A program made the translations under genes and the position numbers. From JBAOHV01 sp037045265 (GTDB taxonomy: Bacteria; Actinomycetota; Acidimicrobiia; Acidimicrobiales; Microtrichaceae), in the NCBI GenBank assembly GCA_037045265.1, contig JBAOHV010000016.1:496001-560000 (forward strand): 64,000 bases of DNA. The letters are read 5' to 3'. Below are positions 1 through 8,659 of the stretch, piece by piece. Position 1 is the first letter of the stretch, and each line of letters starts with the position of its first letter. A model generated the notes under the pieces. It did no database searches, had not been told where the DNA came from, and saw only the letters and a list, made by a program, of their open reading frames with translations.

Positions 1-660
1 TGGAGATGACCGTGCCTGTCTGGGCGGAGCGCGCGTACACCCAATCCGTGGCACCCACACCACATCGCGGAGCGCTACAGCCTCTTCACGATCATCGTCC
101 TCGGTGAGACGATCCTGGCCGCGACTCTCGCCGTGCAGTCCGCACTCGACAGCGGTGGACGACTCGACGAGGTCTCCGAGGTTGCCGTCACCGGACTTGT
201 GGCGGTCTGTGCGATGTGGTGGCTGTACTTCGACCGGCCCAACGAGTCGCAGGTGTCGGGGTTGCGGGAGCGGTGGGATTCGACGACTGCCACGAGCTCT
301 TTCGTGTGGGGTTACGGCCACTACTTCGTTCTAGCGGGCGCGGCAGCGGTAGGTGCAGGGCTGGCGGTAGCGGTCGACCACGCCACCGGATCGTCGACGA
401 TCACACCATCCGGCGCGGCGCTCAGTGTGGCCGTTCCTGCCGCCATCTACCTGATTGCGGTGACGTTGCTCCACAGCTCGCACTGGACGCGCCGTGACAC
501 GGTGGCCTTGCTGGCCGGGGTGCTGATGGTCGCACTCGCGGCAATGGGAGCGCCCGTCATCTCGACAGCGCTCGTGCTAGCTGCTGCGGCGGCTCAGATG
601 CCGAAGTCCGCTTCGAGCAACGAAGCCACGTCCGAGTCGTCACCCAGCAGCTCGACCTGA
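1..660 (+). CDS. ltrA: Low-temperature-requirement A (LtrA) family membrane protein, 3' part
   Basis: The gene runs in from the left edge. The stretch HHIAERYSLFTIIVLGETIL (about 58-117) is the signature of the LtrA family, followed by several hydrophobic segments (GLVAVCAMWWLYF, FVLAGAAAVGAGLAVA, PAAIYLIAVTLL, ALLAGVLMVALAAMG). LtrA proteins are polytopic membrane proteins of uncertain function, first named from a cold-sensitive Listeria mutant. The reading frame changes within the first 50 bases: VWAERA reads in frame 3 and RTPNPWHPHH in frame 1, so one indel lies near position 35. The 3' end overlaps the convergent gene by 67 bases. Only the C-terminal part of the protein is present. Confidence 0.8.
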
Positions 661-1226
661 GCCGACCGTTGGCGGCCGTAGGCGAACAACGACAGCTCCC
701 CCACCGCGCCACGCACGGCGACCCGTGGGGTGGACGAGTTGGCCACCACGGTCCGGCCGTCCGGGGAGCGCAACGTCACGCCGCACGGTGCGTGGCGCAT
801 AGTCAGACGGGACATGCGTCGCACCACGTCCCACAGCTGAGCGGTCAGCTCCGGGTGCAGGTCGCGGGGCTCGCCCCCGTTCGGGCGCCTCACGTCCTCG
901 TGGTGGATGAAGTACTCCATCGTGTTGCCCAGACGGTCTGCAGCCGCCACTCCGAACACCGACAGCTTCGGCGGCCCGGTCCGCACCAGCTCCACCAGTT
1001 CCGCCCAGTCCTTGGCCGCGTACTCCCGGCGCACCGACTCGCCGTGACGAGCGAGCGGTGCGGCCAGGATCCCCAGGGCGGCGTCTGGACGGCGCTCGCG
1101 CACCACCAGGTGAGCCGCCAGGTCACGAGTCGTCCAGCCCTCGCAGAGCGTCGGCGCGTCGGGGCCCAACTCCTCGAACAGGTTGCACAGGTCCTGGCGC
1201 TCGATCTGGGCGAAGTTCAGCGTCAT
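594..1226 (-). CDS. TIGR03085-type DinB/mycothiol-related metal-binding protein
   Basis: This 210-residue protein starts MTLNFAQIERQDLCNLFEEL and contains LCEGWTTRDLAAHLVVRE and MEYFIHHEDVRR, the conserved pattern of the actinobacterial TIGR03085 family. That family is related to the DinB/maleylpyruvate-isomerase mycothiol-dependent four-helix fold. The His residues in AAHL and HHEDV are where such proteins place their metal ligands. The ATG at 1226 fits the family N-terminus; a longer open frame upstream runs into the next gene and is not family-like. No substrate can be inferred. The 3' end overlaps the convergent LtrA gene. Confidence 0.75.
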   Translation of the reverse strand: MTLNFAQIERQDLCNLFEELGPDAPTLCEGWTTRDLAAHLVVRERRPDAALGILAAPLARHGESVRREYAAKDWAELVELVRTGPPKLSVFGVAAADRLGNTMEYFIHHEDVRRPNGGEPRDLHPELTAQLWDVVRRMSRLTMRHAPCGVTLRSPDGRTVVANSSTPRVAVRGAVGELSLFAYGRQRSAQVELLGDDSDVASLLEADFGI

Positions 1227-1284
1227 GTCACGAGTCTGCCCCACCGCGAGGTAGGCGTCGGCACCGGCTCGGTGGCTCAGGCGC

Positions 1285-2493
1285 TCAGGCGCGCTCGACG
1301 GTGGCGAACACGGCCTTGAGGTAGCCGCCCTCCGGGAAGCCGATCGGGTGGTCGACCGCGTGGGACGTGCGGAGCGCATCGACGAGCACGACGCCGTGAC
1401 GCTGCGCCGCTGCGCCGACTGTGGCGAAGAAGTCCGCCTCGCTCACCCGGGCCGAGCACGACGCCTGAACCAGCGTGCCGCCCGGCTCGAGCAGTCGCAG
1501 CGCCAACTCGGTGAGACGCCCGTAGGCCCGCAGAGCGCCGGGCACCTGGTCCTTGCGCGAGGCGAACGACGGCGGGTCAACCACCACCAGGTCGAAGCGT
1601 CGACCGTGGTCCGACATCTCGGCCATCACGGCCATGGCGTCGCCGACTGTGTCGTGGTGATGGCAGGCCCGGACCGCCGGCAGGCCCCGGTTGTGGTCCA
1701 TGTTCCGCCTGGCCGTGGCGATCGCCGCGGCGTTGATGTCGACGCTGTGGACCAGCTCGGCGCCACCGGCCGCGGCGTTGACCGAGAACCCACCGGTGCA
1801 GGCGTAGACGTCGAGCACCCTGGCACCCGTGGCCCGGTTGCGCACCCGGAACCGGTTGTCGCGCTGATCCAGGAAGTGGCCGGTCTTCTGGCCGTGCACC
1901 ACGTCGGCCTCGAACGTCAGTCCCCGCTCGAGGAACCGCACGGGTCGGTTCGGCAGCTCGCCGACCAGCGCGGTGGCATCGGCCCGCGCGCCGTCGGGTG
2001 CCACATTGCGCGCCAGGCGTAGCACGACCCGGTCCGCCACCAGCACCTGCTGTGCGGCTGAGACCACCGCATCCAGGTGCGCGAACCACGCTGCGCTGTA
2101 GAGCTTGACGACGGTGGTGTCCCCGTAGCGGTCGAGCACCAGCCCGGGCAGTCCGTCGTTCTCGCCGTGCACCCAACGCAACGCCGTCGTCGTCGGATCG
2201 TCGACCAGCCGGCGGCGCAGCTCGAGCGCAGCCGTCAGGCGGTCGATCCAAAAGGCGTCATCGATCGGAGTCGGCGAACCTGCGTGCAGCACCTTGATGC
2301 GGATCGGCGAGGCCGGGTCGTAGAGGCCGATCGCCATGAACTTGCGACGGTCGTCGAAGATGACCGCCAGGTCTCCGGGCGCACCATCGGGCTTGACCGA
2401 TACCACTGAGCCGTCGAACACCCACGGGTGCCCACCCCGAACCTGGCGGGCCGCATCCCGGGTCACGCGTACAGCCAGGCGACTGGGTGTCAC
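1285..2493 (-). CDS. Class I SAM-dependent rRNA methyltransferase, RlmI-like (PUA plus methyltransferase)
   Basis: The N-terminal part, with RGGHPWVFDGSVVSV near residue 20, is the PUA-type RNA-binding domain seen in RlmI (23S rRNA m5C methyltransferase) and related enzymes. The C-terminal Rossmann part has VLDVYACTGGFSVNAAAGGA (SAM motif I), HSVDINAAAIATARRN, and DLVVVDPPSFASRKD, where VDPPSF matches the catalytic-loop motif. LVQASCSARVSEADF near the end supplies the Cys seen in this family. I place the start at GTG 2493 because the protein then begins like its relatives; the open frame extends to 2595. The product probably modifies ribosomal RNA, but the target base cannot be named from sequence. 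Confidence 0.85.
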   Translation of the reverse strand: MTPSRLAVRVTRDAARQVRGGHPWVFDGSVVSVKPDGAPGDLAVIFDDRRKFMAIGLYDPASPIRIKVLHAGSPTPIDDAFWIDRLTAALELRRRLVDDPTTTALRWVHGENDGLPGLVLDRYGDTTVVKLYSAAWFAHLDAVVSAAQQVLVADRVVLRLARNVAPDGARADATALVGELPNRPVRFLERGLTFEADVVHGQKTGHFLDQRDNRFRVRNRATGARVLDVYACTGGFSVNAAAGGAELVHSVDINAAAIATARRNMDHNRGLPAVRACHHHDTVGDAMAVMAEMSDHGRRFDLVVVDPPSFASRKDQVPGALRAYGRLTELALRLLEPGGTLVQASCSARVSEADFFATVGAAAQRHGVVLVDALRTSHAVDHPIGFPEGGYLKAVFATVERA

Positions 2494-2640
2494 GACTTGC
2501 GGGCTCTCTGCATCCGGATCGAATCTACGCCACAGTAGGACCACGCCGGCCGGCGCCGACGCTTGTCGTCGCGCCAAACCGATGTGCGGACGCACCGCGG
2601 TCAGCGAGCGTTGCGGGCCAAGCCAACGGTCATGATGCGA

Positions 2641-3249
2641 TCAGCGATCGAGCCTCGCTGGTTTGCGAGGCAGGTGCCGCAGTCCCATCCAGGCGAGAGC
2701 GGAGATGTGCGACGCCGCCTCCTCTGCGGTCATCTGAGGGTTCTCTTCCCACCACTGACCGACGAAGGTGACCATGCCGATCAGCGCCTGGGCGTAGAGC
2801 GGTGCCGCTCGAGGGTCGTATCCGGCCCTCTTGAACTCGGATCGGAGGACGTCGCCGACCCGTTCGGCGACTTCGGCGAGCAGGTTCGCCAGGCCGTTGC
2901 TGGCCGGGGAGTCGCGCTTGAGAACGGCGAATCCATCCGGGCGTTCCTGCACGTAGCGCATGAAGGCGAGCGCGGCGCCTTCGATCCTGTCCCTGGGTGT
3001 CCCGGCGCCGATCGCGTCGGCGATCTGGCCGATCACGTACTCCATCTCTCGGTCCACGACCACGGCGTACAGCCCTTCCTTGCCGCCGAAGTGCTCGTAG
3101 ATGATCGGCTTGGAGATCTTGGCCCGCTCGGCGATCTCCTCCACCGAAGCACCCTCGTAACCCTTTTCGGCGAACACCGCCCGGCCGACCTGCACCAACT
3201 GGTTGCGCCGCTCCACCGCGGACAGCCGCGTCCTTGTGCCGTCAGTCAT
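2641..3249 (-). CDS. TetR family transcriptional regulator, divergent from the desaturase
   Basis: The 202-residue protein starts MTDGTRTRLSAVERRNQLVQ. Residues 13-65 form a TetR helix-turn-helix (VFAEKGYEGASVEEIAERAK, then ISKPIIYEHFGGKEGLYAVV). The C-terminal half is a typical all-helical ligand-binding domain. It is divergently transcribed from the fatty-acid desaturase at 3375, and the 126-base gap holds GTTACG/CGTAAC inverted repeats. The natural reading is that it represses the desaturase and possibly itself in response to an acyl-CoA or lipid ligand. The ligand is inference. An upstream in-frame start at 3354 would place coding sequence over the operator, so 3249 is preferred. Confidence 0.85.
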   Translation of the reverse strand: MTDGTRTRLSAVERRNQLVQVGRAVFAEKGYEGASVEEIAERAKISKPIIYEHFGGKEGLYAVVVDREMEYVIGQIADAIGAGTPRDRIEGAALAFMRYVQERPDGFAVLKRDSPASNGLANLLAEVAERVGDVLRSEFKRAGYDPRAAPLYAQALIGMVTFVGQWWEENPQMTAEEAASHISALAWMGLRHLPRKPARLDR

Positions 3250-3270
3250 GTTGACCGACGGTACTACGCG

Positions 3271-3308
3271 ACCGTAAGTTACGTCACCGTAGGTTACGGT
3301 CACGTAAC
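3271..3308. promoter_or_regulatory. Candidate TetR operator pair
   Basis: Two palindromes lie side by side in the divergent TetR/desaturase gap. CGTAA-G-TTACG is at 3273-3283. GTTACG-GTCA-CGTAAC is at 3293-3308, a perfect 6-4-6 inverted repeat. The two share the half-site CGTAAC/GTTACG, so they look like one operator written twice on the same helical face. Binding by the adjacent TetR protein is inference. Confidence 0.6.
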
Positions 3309-3374
3309 CAGTTGGTCCCGGGTCCGGTCCGAACCTACGAACCGGCCACTTCACCGATCGATCGAGGATCGCGC

Positions 3375-4433
3375 ATGACCACCACCCCCACCGCGGCGAA
3401 GCCGACCGTCGACGAGCTCCGCAAGCGGATCAAGGCCGAGCTCCCTGACGACACCTTCGATTCCCGGCCGTGGCGCGCCCTGTGGTTCCTACCGCTCGCC
3501 ACCGTCGGGTTCGGCTCGATCGCCACGATCGTCGTCGCACGCCCGGTGTGGTGGGCATCGCTCCTGCTGGCGCTCGTCGCCGGGCAGTGCATGGCCGCCA
3601 TGGGATTCCTGGGCCACGAGGTGCTCCACGGTTCGGTCGTGGGAGACAAGCGACTCCAGACGTTCCTGGGATACGTCGGCTTCGGCCCGATGATGGTCTC
3701 GCCGACGCTGTGGCGGACCTGGCACAACCAGGTGCACCATCGCCGGACGAACCTCGGCAACTCCGATCCCGATTCGTTCGGCACCGTCGAGCGCTACGAA
3801 GCGGCGCCCTCGACCCGGTTCGTGGCAAGGCTCGCCCCCGGCTCGCGTCGCCCGCTCAGCTACCTCTTCTTCCTCTACTGGTTCACCTTCCACGGCCAGG
3901 TCGTGCTGTGGATCCAGTCCAAGTACATGCGGGGCTTCCGCCGCATGAACCGTCGCCGGGCGATCATCGACACCGCCGTCTGTGCCGCGATCTGGCTGAC
4001 GGTGTTGGTCCTGGCCGGTCCCTTCTACGCGCTGTTCGCCGTCGTCATACCCCTGGTGGTCGCCAACTTCATCGTGATGAGCTACATCGCGACCAACCAC
4101 TTCCTGCGTCCCTTGACCAAGGAGAACGACCCGCTCGACAACTCGATGAGCGTGAACACCTTTGGTTGGGTCGACCAGCTGCACTTCAACTTCAGCCACC
4201 ACGTCGAGCACCACCTGTTCCCAAACATGAGCGGCGCGAACGCCCCACGCGTGCGCACCTGGCTCAAGGAGAACGAGGCCGACCGCTACGTGTCGCCTCC
4301 GCACTGGCTGGCGTTCGTCTACCTGTACAAGACGCCGCGGGTGTACCTCGACTCCACCACTCTGGTCGATGCCGACCACCCGGACAGCGACTACCGCGCA
4401 GACACCACACAGCTGGCCGAGCTCCTGCACTGA
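3375..4433 (+). CDS. Membrane fatty acid desaturase
   Basis: This is a 352-residue di-iron membrane desaturase. All three histidine boxes are present: HEVLH at residues 81-85, HNQVHH at 117-122, and HHVEHH at 275-280, with H242 in TNHFLRP as a further ligand candidate. Hydrophobic stretches before and after the second box (about 37-78 and 196-240) fit the usual membrane-embedded arrangement. The enzyme introduces a double bond into an acyl chain at the membrane using O2 and an electron donor. The ATG at 3375 is preferred over the ATG at 3312, which would overlap the operator. The TetR palindromes upstream suggest ligand-controlled expression. Confidence 0.88.
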   Translation: MTTTPTAAKPTVDELRKRIKAELPDDTFDSRPWRALWFLPLATVGFGSIATIVVARPVWWASLLLALVAGQCMAAMGFLGHEVLHGSVVGDKRLQTFLGYVGFGPMMVSPTLWRTWHNQVHHRRTNLGNSDPDSFGTVERYEAAPSTRFVARLAPGSRRPLSYLFFLYWFTFHGQVVLWIQSKYMRGFRRMNRRRAIIDTAVCAAIWLTVLVLAGPFYALFAVVIPLVVANFIVMSYIATNHFLRPLTKENDPLDNSMSVNTFGWVDQLHFNFSHHVEHHLFPNMSGANAPRVRTWLKENEADRYVSPPHWLAFVYLYKTPRVYLDSTTLVDADHPDSDYRADTTQLAELLH

Positions 4434-4475
4434 CGCTGCACTTCTTCTCGCGTCGGGCTGCGTAGGCTCGACGTC

Positions 4476-5120
4476 ATGTCACGGCCAACCATCCGCCTGC
4501 TCCTCCTTCTGGCGACCACCCTGGTGTTCATCGGGATCAGCGCGGGACCAGCCGCCGCCCATGACGACGAAGGGACCGTCACGATCACCCGCGCCGAGCA
4601 GGTCGGAGCCTTTTCGGTGCTGGTGGAGGTCGGAATCGTGTTCGCCGGCGACGGACACCTGGCCGAGGATGCGGAGGTCACCGCGACCTTGAGCAGCGCC
4701 GGCACGACGGTCGGCCCCGTCGAACTGGACAAGGGCGAGGACGGCACGTCGCTCTACTCGGCCACGATCGACGTGCCGAGCCCCGGCGTCTGGGCGATCG
4801 AGGTCACCTCGACCGATCCGAGCGGCACCACCACCGCCTCGGTCACCGTCGCCGATGGGGCACCGTCGACGACCACTCCGGCATCCACCACCGCACCCGA
4901 CCCGACGGCGACCGTGCCCACGTCCGACCCGGCGGCCTCCGCTGAAGACAGCGCCAGCACGAGTCAACTGGCCACCAGCCAGGAGGAGGACAGCGGCGCT
5001 TCTCCCGCTCTGGTGATCGGAGCATGCCTGCTTCTGGCAGCGGTGGTCATCGGTGGCGCCTTCGTCGTGGCCAGACAACGCTCCCGAGAGGACGAGGGAC
5101 AGGACCCGGGAGCCGACTGA
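4476..5120 (+). CDS. Secreted, membrane-anchored Ig-like protein (CopC/YtkA-like)
   Basis: The protein has 214 residues. An N-terminal signal peptide (RLLLLLATTLVFIGISAGPAAA) is followed by HDDEGTVTITRAEQVGAFSV and a beta-rich domain to about residue 125. That domain resembles the YtkA/FixH or CopC-type Ig-like folds, often linked to metal handling. Residues 126-170 are a low-complexity Thr/Ser/Pro/Ala linker. A C-terminal membrane helix (ALVIGACLLLAAVVIGGAFVVA) is followed by a charged tail. The domain therefore faces outward on a stalk. No partner gene reveals its role; the following VOC gene is convergent. Confidence 0.6.
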   Translation: MSRPTIRLLLLLATTLVFIGISAGPAAAHDDEGTVTITRAEQVGAFSVLVEVGIVFAGDGHLAEDAEVTATLSSAGTTVGPVELDKGEDGTSLYSATIDVPSPGVWAIEVTSTDPSGTTTASVTVADGAPSTTTPASTTAPDPTATVPTSDPAASAEDSASTSQLATSQEEDSGASPALVIGACLLLAAVVIGGAFVVARQRSREDEGQDPGAD

Positions 5121-5151
5121 CGGTGCTTGACCGAGCCGGTCGCCCGGCCGC

Positions 5152-5532
5152 TCAGGCTCTCGGCCCTGGCCCGAGACGCCGGGCGAAGCTGAGCTCGTGC
5201 CCATCGGGGTCCGCTATGTGGAAGTACCGCTCCCCCCAAGGAGCATCGGATGGCAGGCTCGACGGTTCCCAGCCGGCAGCTACAGCCCGATGGTGGACCT
5301 CGTCCACGTCACGAACCCAGAGGATCACCCTGCCCCACACCTGAGAAGGCGGCTTCCAGCCTTCGACCAGCTGGAGGTTCAAGAAGCTCGACCCGGCACA
5401 CAGGCTCGAGAACTCCTCGTCGGGCCCCCCGTAGTGGACCGAGAACCCCAGGTCCCCGTAGAAGCGCCACGACCGCGCCATGTCGGTTGTCACCAGCGTG
5501 ACGGCGTTGATCTCACACAACCAGTCGCCCAC
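5152..5532 (-). CDS. VOC (glyoxalase/bleomycin-resistance) family protein
   Basis: The protein has 126 residues and two beta-alpha-beta-beta-beta modules typical of the vicinal oxygen chelate fold: EINAVTLVTTDMARSWRFYG at the start, and GRVILWVRDVDEVHHRAVAA followed by RYFHIADPDGHELSFARRLG. The closing DPDGHELSFAR is the family hallmark. I choose GTG 5532 because an AGGAGG Shine-Dalgarno sits 7 bases upstream of it. The open frame runs to 5592 without a better start. Substrate unknown; these proteins bind or isomerise small molecules in the cytoplasm. Confidence 0.8.
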   Translation of the reverse strand: MGDWLCEINAVTLVTTDMARSWRFYGDLGFSVHYGGPDEEFSSLCAGSSFLNLQLVEGWKPPSQVWGRVILWVRDVDEVHHRAVAAGWEPSSLPSDAPWGERYFHIADPDGHELSFARRLGPGPRA

Positions 5533-5569
5533 GTGCACTCCTCCTGCAACTCGAACCTCGACACGGTGC

Positions 5570-6352
5570 TTAGCCGTGGGTGGACAGTCCACCGTCGACG
5601 GGGATGATCGCCCCGGTCAGGTACGACCCGGCGCGCGACGCCAGGAACAGCACCGTTCCCGCGACGTCATCGGGGCGTCCGATCCGTCCGAGCGGGACAC
5701 CGGAGCTGACCAGCTCCTCGCCGCCGTCGGCGTCGAGGACGAAGGACATCATCTTCGACGGGAAGGGTCCGGGCGCGATCGCGTTGACGGTGACGTGATC
5801 ACCGGCGAGCTTGTGAGCCAGCTGCCGGGTGAGCATGTGGACGGCGGCCTTGGACGCGGCATACGGGTAGTTGTCGGTCGCCGGCACCCGGATCCCGTCG
5901 ACGGATCCGATGTTGACAACCCTTGCCGGGTCATCCGCGGTCGCGGCCGAACGCATCCGGGGCAGGAAGGCGACCGTCAGATCGAACACCGCCTTCACGT
6001 TCGTGGAGAGGACCTTGTCCCAGGCATCGTCGGGGAAGGCCTCGAGCGGCGCACCCCAGGTGGCGCCCGCGTTGTTGACCAGCAGGTGCACCGAAGGCTC
6101 ACGCTCTCCCACGGCGGCGACGAGGCTATCCACCCCGACCCGGGTGGACAGGTCGGCAGGGACCGAGACGCACTCACCCAACTGCGACAGCTCCGATGCT
6201 GCGGCATCGCACGCGTCGGCCTTGCGAGCGGAGATGTAGACCCGCACCCCTGAGCGCACCAGGCCCTCGGCGATCATCCGCCCGATGCCACGGCTACCGC
6301 CGGTGACGACTGCGACCTTCCCCCGGACCGAGAACAGCGTGGTTGTGTCCAT
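5570..6352 (-). CDS. SDR family oxidoreductase (RhlG/3-oxoacyl-ACP reductase-like)
   Basis: The protein has 260 residues with a classical short-chain dehydrogenase layout: TGGSRGIGR cofactor motif near residue 17, VNNAG near 92, a catalytic Ser in VVNIGSVDG, and YPYAASKAA carrying Tyr and Lys. The end (GAIIPVDGGLSTHG) is typical of the FabG/RhlG group, which reduces 3-ketoacyl or similar carbonyl substrates with NAD(P)H. The ATG at 6352 gives a family-like N-terminus (MDTTTLFSVRGKVAVVTGG). It stands alone between VOC and pilin genes. A short tandem repeat lies just upstream of the start. Confidence 0.87.
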   Translation of the reverse strand: MDTTTLFSVRGKVAVVTGGSRGIGRMIAEGLVRSGVRVYISARKADACDAAASELSQLGECVSVPADLSTRVGVDSLVAAVGEREPSVHLLVNNAGATWGAPLEAFPDDAWDKVLSTNVKAVFDLTVAFLPRMRSAATADDPARVVNIGSVDGIRVPATDNYPYAASKAAVHMLTRQLAHKLAGDHVTVNAIAPGPFPSKMMSFVLDADGGEELVSSGVPLGRIGRPDDVAGTVLFLASRAGSYLTGAIIPVDGGLSTHG

Positions 6353-6363
6353 CGACCGACTGT

Positions 6364-6398
6364 AGGACCTTGTTGCAGGAAAGGACCTTGTTGCAGGA
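6364..6398. repeat. 17-bp tandem direct repeat upstream of the SDR gene
   Basis: AGGACCTTGTTGCAGGA occurs twice (6364-6380 and 6382-6398), separated by one base, 12 bases upstream of the SDR start. It may be a regulator site or a recent tandem duplication in the leader. Nothing else identifies a function. Confidence 0.6.
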
Positions 6399-6449
6399 AT
6401 TCCGTCCGACAATCCTCACCACGATGGCGTCAGCGGCCGATCAGTAGGT

Positions 6450-6947
6450 GTGGAACCGACCCCGACCATCGTGCGCTGCCGGCGTAGCCCTGCCTGCGGC
6501 CAGAGCGGCGTTTCGCTCATCGAGGTGCTCGTAGGCATAGCCGTCATGGTCCCGCTGACCCTGGCGTCGCTGTCGGGGATGATGGTCCAGATCCGGGTCA
6601 GCACCGAGACGGAGCAGACCCAACAGCTCGAAGTGGACCTGAGCGCGGCGGCCGAGGACCTGCGAGCCATGACCTACCTGCCATGTGCCGGCGCCGACGA
6701 GTACCAGAAGGCCTACGCGGTCTGGACTGAACCGCTCGCTGCCAAGGTCGCACCCGAGAACGCCCCCGCACCGGTCCGCATCACCCGAGTCGACCACTGG
6801 AACGCCCAGAAGTCGGCCTACCTGGCGGAGTGTCCTGGTGACGACGGAGCTCAACGCCTGACGATCGAGGTCGAAGGCGGGCAGCGCAGCGCTACGGGAA
6901 CGGTGGTCAAACGCAACGAGGACGCACGCAAGGCCGGGTCAGGATGA
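6450..6947 (+). CDS. Type IV pilin-like protein (prepilin N-terminal domain)
   Basis: The protein has 165 residues, starting at GTG. After a basic leader (MEPTPTIVRCRRSPACGQSG) comes VSLIEVLVGIAVMVPLTLAS, the class III prepilin signature: cleavage after Gly, and Glu at mature position 5. The rest is a soluble pseudopilin head with a Cys pair (LPCAG, AECPG). It is the first gene of a three-gene operon; its stop overlaps the next start (6944) by four bases. It probably acts as a minor pseudopilin at the tip or base of a type IV pilus or type II secretion-like filament. No ATPase or prepilin peptidase gene is nearby. Confidence 0.75.
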   Translation: MEPTPTIVRCRRSPACGQSGVSLIEVLVGIAVMVPLTLASLSGMMVQIRVSTETEQTQQLEVDLSAAAEDLRAMTYLPCAGADEYQKAYAVWTEPLAAKVAPENAPAPVRITRVDHWNAQKSAYLAECPGDDGAQRLTIEVEGGQRSATGTVVKRNEDARKAGSG

Positions 6948-8659
6948 ACGCGTACCCCCCTACCCGCGGGCAGTCGGGCATGACGCTGGTCGAGACGCTG
7001 CTGGCCGTGATGCTGAGCGGCATCATGATCCTGCCGATCACCGGCTGGGCGACCATGGCCATGCGCGAGCACCAGAACGTGCAGACCCGCAACCTCTCTG
7101 GTTCCTCGCTCGGGATCCTGCGAAGCACCTTCACGCGTGACGTGTCCAACTCCGACTCGGCATGGGTCGACGACGAGACGCAGCTCGCATCCTGCTCCGA
7201 TGGCGCCAAGGGGACCATCGCGCTGCTCGCCCTCGGCCACGAGGACACCCGCACGACCTACTCGTTGGTGCCTGACGACGACTCGTACCTGCTGGTACGT
7301 CTGCGCTGCGCGAAGCCAGGGGCGACTCCGGGAGAACGAACCGAGTTGGCGTCGGGCGTGATCGCGGCCGGCACAAGTGCAACGTGTGCAACCGGGAAGG
7401 ACCTGGCCGAACGATCGCGCGACCTCGGTGTCGAAGCGATCGGGACCGCTACCACCTGCCGACGGATCACCCTTCAGCTGACCACGATGTCGCTCGCGCA
7501 GGTGTCGATGACCGCGTCGCTGCGTATCGGTGGCAACGGGACTGCGACCACCGCCGACTCTCCCTCCCCTGTCGCCGCCGCCGACCCCACCGGTGGCCGC
7601 AGACAGTTGAAGGTGCAGTTCAGCGGGAAGGAATCGACCGACCCGAACGACGAAGCCCTCACCTTCCAGTGGGACTTCGGCGACGGCGGATCCTCGACCG
7701 AAGCCGCCCCGGTCCACGTGTTCGTCAGATCCGGCACCTACACGGTCCGCCTCACGGCGACCAACACGACCGGCTTGTCGGCTTCGACAACCCTGGAGAT
7801 ACGGGTCGAGGACAACCCCCCCATGGCGGTGATCGCCTCACCTGCGAACCTCACCAGCTTCTTCCGGGGACAGCCCGTTCAGTTCTCCTCTGCAGGCAGC
7901 AACGACGAAGCCGATGCCGACGTGGGCGGATCCGTGACCGGGTACCGCTGGGACTTCGGCGACGGAACGACGTCGATCGAAGCGAACCCGGTGAAGCGCT
8001 ACGACCGCGTAAGTGCGCCCGAAGGTTTCGCAGTGACCCTGACCGTGACCGACAACGCCGGCCTGAGCGCCTCGACCCAGACCCGGATCGTGGTCAACAA
8101 CCGGCTGCCATCGGTGGCGATAGTGGCGTCTGAGACGACCGGGGTTACCCCGTTCATGGTCGACTTCTCAGCGTCGGTGACCGACGAGATCGACATGGAC
8201 GCGAACCCTGCCCTCACCTACGCCTGGGACTTCGGCAACGGCACCACCTCGAACCTGCCCGCACCGTCCGACGTCCTCTACTCCGCCCCGGGCACCTTCA
8301 CGGTTCGTCTGACCGTCACCGATGACGCCGGAGCGTCGGCATCGGCCACCCATGACCTCACGGTCAAGACCTCACTGCTCCCCGCCCCAACCGGGCTGCG
8401 AAGGGTGCGCGCCGGGACACAGGCCGGCTCCCTCCGCTACATCGACGTGGCGTGGAACACTGTCGCGGGAGCGACCGAGTACCAGGTCGAGCTCGACTCC
8501 GTCACCACCACTGAGTTGGTGACGGTCAACTCGACGGCCACACAGGTGAGAGCGGGCGGGCTCACGAGGACGTCCAAGTACTACGACGTCCGTGTCCGGG
8601 CGAAGAACTCGAGCGGAGAGTTCGGGCCCTGGTCCGCAGCAGTGAGGATGAGGTCATGA
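6944..8659 (+). CDS. Pseudopilin with three PKD domains and a fibronectin type III domain
   Basis: The protein has 571 residues. The N-terminus RGQSGMTLVETLLAVMLSG is a prepilin cleavage/methylation motif with mature Glu5. A pilin-like head follows to about residue 205. Three PKD domains then appear, recognised by WDFGDG(G/T) or WDFGNGT near residues 246, 337 and 428. A fibronectin type III module occupies about 480-571 (APTGLRRVRAGTQAGSLRYI onward). PKD and FN3 modules usually project binding surfaces or act as spacers on secreted enzymes and adhesins. A pseudopilin carrying them would present an adhesive stalk. The gene overlaps both neighbours by four bases, so the three are probably translated together. 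Confidence 0.8.
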   Translation: MNAYPPTRGQSGMTLVETLLAVMLSGIMILPITGWATMAMREHQNVQTRNLSGSSLGILRSTFTRDVSNSDSAWVDDETQLASCSDGAKGTIALLALGHEDTRTTYSLVPDDDSYLLVRLRCAKPGATPGERTELASGVIAAGTSATCATGKDLAERSRDLGVEAIGTATTCRRITLQLTTMSLAQVSMTASLRIGGNGTATTADSPSPVAAADPTGGRRQLKVQFSGKESTDPNDEALTFQWDFGDGGSSTEAAPVHVFVRSGTYTVRLTATNTTGLSASTTLEIRVEDNPPMAVIASPANLTSFFRGQPVQFSSAGSNDEADADVGGSVTGYRWDFGDGTTSIEANPVKRYDRVSAPEGFAVTLTVTDNAGLSASTQTRIVVNNRLPSVAIVASETTGVTPFMVDFSASVTDEIDMDANPALTYAWDFGNGTTSNLPAPSDVLYSAPGTFTVRLTVTDDAGASASATHDLTVKTSLLPAPTGLRRVRAGTQAGSLRYIDVAWNTVAGATEYQVELDSVTTTELVTVNSTATQVRAGGLTRTSKYYDVRVRAKNSSGEFGPWSAAVRMRS

